From NCBI RefSeq assembly GCF_025698545.1, contig NC_068569.1:29936001-30000000 (forward strand): 64,000 bases of DNA, given 5' to 3'. This stretch comes from Gossypium raimondii. Taxonomy: Eukaryota > Streptophyta > Magnoliopsida > Malvales > Malvaceae. Position 1 is the stretch's first letter, and each line of letters opens with the position of its first letter. The notes beneath the pieces were generated by a model. It saw only the letters and a program-made list of their open reading frames with translations, was not told the origin of the DNA and did no database searches. Shown here piece after piece: positions 61,160 to 64,000 of this stretch. Made by a program: the position numbers and the translations under genes.

Positions 61160-62030
61160 AAAGCGATATTGTATAAGGTACTCTAATTCTCAAAAAGCTC
61201 AAGTACAAATCATTAGCTCCAATTCTTGGAAGGGTCGTAAGCGTATATTAAAGCAAATTAGTGCTTGTGCACTCCATCTAACTCCCATAATTCCTTGTTA
61301 GGTCAATAAGAGTTCTCTAATTCCTTGTTAGGCCGAGAACACATTATTACCTCTAATTCCCTATTAGGTCAAGAATAGTGCTCTAACACCCTATTGGGTC
61401 GAGAAAAAAGTGCTACCTCTAATTCCTTGCTGGTTTGAGGATCATTCTCTAATTCCCTGTTGGGTGAATAACATAATGTTATCTCTAATTCCCTTTTGGG
61501 TCAAGAACATATCATTAGCTCCAATTGTATGTTGGGTCATATGAGTATATTGTAGCAATACACATTTCCGTTGCCAAATATGAAATTAATTAATAAAGGT
61601 TAAGGTATAAAGATTGTAGTTGCATGTTTGAAACACAGTTAGTTAATGTAGATACATTGAGGGTGCTTATAAATGATAAAAAAAAATAAATATAGTACAT
61701 GAGGAACTTATGTTATTGGCATCTATACACTAAGAGTGGACTATGATAACAAAATGCATTTGTAGCAAAAATCAAACATCGTGGTACCTATTGTCGTAGT
61801 ACTTCGATTTAAAATAGATGTTGGATCATTTGATGATGGGGTATCTATAATGCTAATAAATTGTAGTCTAAGTATGTATATATGTATGTAATAGTATTTA
61901 TGTACGGTTAAGATGGTATGTTATGACCTTTATACAATGTTTATTACACGCTTCATGTGTTTCTAGCATGCTAAGTAAACTTATTATGATGATTGAATTT
62001 GGAAAGGTTGTGATCATGTTGGTGGTCATA
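61160..62030. repeat. 0.87-kb direct repeat, unit 1
   Basis: Begins AAGCGATATTGTATA. It has the CTCTAATTCCCT.TTGGGTCAAGAAC short-period array (about 61270-61520), then ATAAAGGTTAAGGTATAAAG, GTTGGATCATTTGATGATGG and GGAAAGGTTGTGATCATG. Unit 2 begins 871 bp further on. A third, more diverged relative is at 25720-26640. Non-coding, LTR-like. Confidence 0.75.
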
Positions 62031-62641
62031 AAAACGATATTGTATAGAGTACTCTAATTCTCAAAAGGGTCGAGTACGAATCATTAGCTCCAATTCCCAA
62101 AGGGGTCATAAGCGTATATTAAAGAAAAATAGTGCTTGTGCACTCCATCTAACTCTCATAATTCCTTGTTAGGTTAGTGAGAGTTCTCTAATTGCCTGTT
62201 AGGTTGAGAACATATTGTTATCTCTAATTCCTTATTAGGTCAAGAATAGTTTTCTAACACCCTATTGGTCGAGAACATAGTGTTCCCTCTAATTCCCTAT
62301 TGGGTTAGTGATTGTTCTCTAATTCCCTGTTGGGCAATAACACAATGTTATCTCCAATTCCCTTTTGGATCAAGAACATATCATTTACTTCAATTCTCTA
62401 TAGGGTCATGAGATTATATTGGTGTAGCAATACACGTTTTTGTTCCCAAATATGAAATTAGTTAATAAAGGTTAAAGTATAAATATCATAGTTGCTTGTT
62501 TGAAACACAGTTAGTTAATGTAGATACGCTGAGGGTGCTTATAAATGATAATAAAGGAAATATAGTACTTGAGGAACTTATGTTATTGGCATCTATACTT
62601 TAAATGAGGACTATGATAACAAAATGCATTTGTAACAAAAA
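62031..62641. repeat. 0.87-kb direct repeat, unit 2 (truncated)
   Basis: Repeats unit 1 from CGATATTGTATAGAGTACTC through the array to AACAAAATGCATTTGTAACAAAAA and then stops, so it lacks the last about 260 bp. Confidence 0.75.
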
Positions 62642-63183
62642 CTGAATGTCCCAAAGGAAACTAGAGTAAGAGTTAAAGCATTCCTCAATTCTGCTAATAA
62701 AAAAAATTCAAGAACTTAGTTGTACCCGGGAGGCCCTTTGTCTTAACCTTCCAGCAACTTTGTGCGGGGGCAAATAGTTCTATTTGGAAAGCCTTACTCG
62801 CACCCAAAGTTTATTGTTTAATTCTATATAGTCTCCGGATCTATCGTCTCTACTTAATATTTCCAACAGAATCAAGTTCCACAATTACCATAGAAGACCT
62901 TTATGTTGAAAACTCTTTTAAAAAAATGATCTTTAAAATTAAACGAATCATCATTATCACAATAAGGAAACATTGTTATTGCATGAACTTAAGAACACCA
63001 GAGCTATAACCGCCTCCAGACGTACTAACATCTAGAGTGCGAATACTGCAATAAAATGGAAAATTATAAGGCAATATTTGCAAATATATGGGTCAAGTTA
63101 TAATATAGATTACAACGAAGTAGGTGAATACTTTGAAAATTGTGCCTAAGGAAGTCAAGTACTAAATCAATCTTAACCTAAAC
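62642..63183. other. Spacer with unidentified block shared with 22063-22190
   Basis: 62866-62995 matches 22063-22190. The 160 bp before it (TTGTACCCGGGAGGCCCTTTG ... CGGATCTATCGTCTC) is less AT-rich than its surroundings and looks coding-like, but I do not recognise it. No intact ORF. Confidence 0.45.
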
Positions 63184-64000
63184 TGTAACATCCCAATTTA
63201 GGGCCTAGTCGGAATAGTGGTTTCGAGACCACAGATCCGATGAGGAAAATTTTATTTTCACTATATTATTATGGCCTACAATTTCACAGAAATATTTCAT
63301 GAAAATTTCGTTCAAAATTTTTTACGTTTGGACACTCAATTTAGTCAAAAGGACTAAATTATAAAAAGTGCAAAAGTTTAGTTTTATTGGTTAAAGGTAC
63401 TTAATTGCTATGGAATTATAAATTAGGGGTCCTTATATGGTAATTATACCATTAGTTAGTGATGGACAAAAATGGACATGTGATAAGTGAAATAGGATTT
63501 TTTTTAAGTAAGGGCATTTTAGTCATTTAGTAAAAAATAGAATTAAAAGGGAAAAAGATGTAAAAATTGTGTTCATCATCCTTGCTTGCTGCTGAAACTT
63601 GAAGGAAGCCATTGCTAGGGTTTCTTCACTTTCTCAAGCTCATAGTAAGTGATTCCAAGCCCCGTTTTTAATGTTCTTTACGTTTTTGGAATCTCGGTAG
63701 CTTAATTTAGCTTATTTTAGCAATAATTTAACCTAGGGTTTATATTTGGAAAAATACCCATAGGTGAAATGTGTTTATTTTGATGTTTTATGGTAAAATA
63801 TGAAGCTTGAAATTATGTTAAACAACTTTGGCTAAGTGATTTTAAGTGAAAACTAGTAAAACGACATAATCGGTAAAAATACCTAATGTTCATAAGTAAG
63901 TGTTAGAGTGGAAATTCGATGTTGCCATAGAAGGGGGAAATGTTTAGCATGTTATAAAACATAAGAATTTGGGATGAAGTTTAATTTCTGAGTTTTGGGG
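63184..64000. mobile_element. LTR start, 'TGTAACATCCC' family, cut by window end
   Basis: Starts TGTAACATCCCAATTTAGG and contains GTGGTTTCGAGACCACAGA, as in the LTR at 9754. Similarity continues through the TTAATTGCTATG.AATT and GCTTAATTTAGCTT-like parts. The other end lies outside the window, so solo or full-length status cannot be told. Confidence 0.65.

Noticed and set aside
61270-62340. CRISPR-like look of the short repeats 'CTAATTCCCTxTTGGGTCAAGAAC'
   Set aside because: Units are degenerate, of uneven spacing and without unique spacers, and the host is a plant. It is an LTR-internal minisatellite.

Overview
The window looks like nuclear DNA of a dicot plant, most probably cotton (Gossypium) or a close Malvaceae relative. 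It is very AT-rich and repeat-dense. It carries coiled-coil NB-ARC LRR (CNL) resistance genes of the RPP13-like-1 type, long solo LTRs of the 'TGTAACACCCC' kind, a PIF/Harbinger transposon and pieces of plastid DNA. The genus is inferred from the style of the repeats, not proven.

The core is a cluster of three CNL genes, all on the minus strand. Gene A (28.3-32.1 kb) has one nonsense codon in the LRR. Gene B (36.9-40.7 kb) is intact, 1260 aa from the conserved start. Gene C (46.8-50.6 kb) has two nonsense codons in the NB-ARC domain. Intergenic flanks of this cluster recur around the window: 1-4156 with 32316-36452, 20346-21640 with 41880-43050, 27890-28281 with 46360-46764, and 13110-13500 with 58789-59110. 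So the locus grew by repeated segmental duplication, and some duplicated flanks no longer have a resistance gene beside them. Inside the first pair, a broken 5' half of a MATE/DETOXIFICATION transporter gene lies between long inverted repeats, a structure that suggests gene capture by a transposon.

The rest is mostly transposable elements. At 3.8-6.6 kb is a degenerate minus-strand Ty1-copia element with both LTRs; its counterpart at 36.05-36.45 kb is reduced to one LTR. Solo LTRs of large elements lie at 6783-9128 (TSD TTATG), 9754-12207 (imperfect TSD), 15191-17770 (TSD TATAA, nested in an LTR at 14346-20081 with TSD TCAAA) and 43283-46212 (TSD ATATA). A 7.7 kb PIF/Harbinger element fills 51041-58785, with TAA target duplications, a decayed Myb/SANT ORF1, a frameshifted HARBI1-like transposase and an internal 119-bp satellite. 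The right end (60.4-64.0 kb) holds LTR fragments and a duplicated 0.87 kb unit.

At 22.2-24.1 kb is a nuclear plastid insertion built from three pieces that are not adjacent in plastid genomes: the 5' part of matK, an internal part of ycf2 and part of rpoC1. All are decayed. I saw no tRNA or rRNA gene and no CRISPR array. The only protein gene that looks fully intact is CNL gene B. Gene A could still give a long truncated protein.
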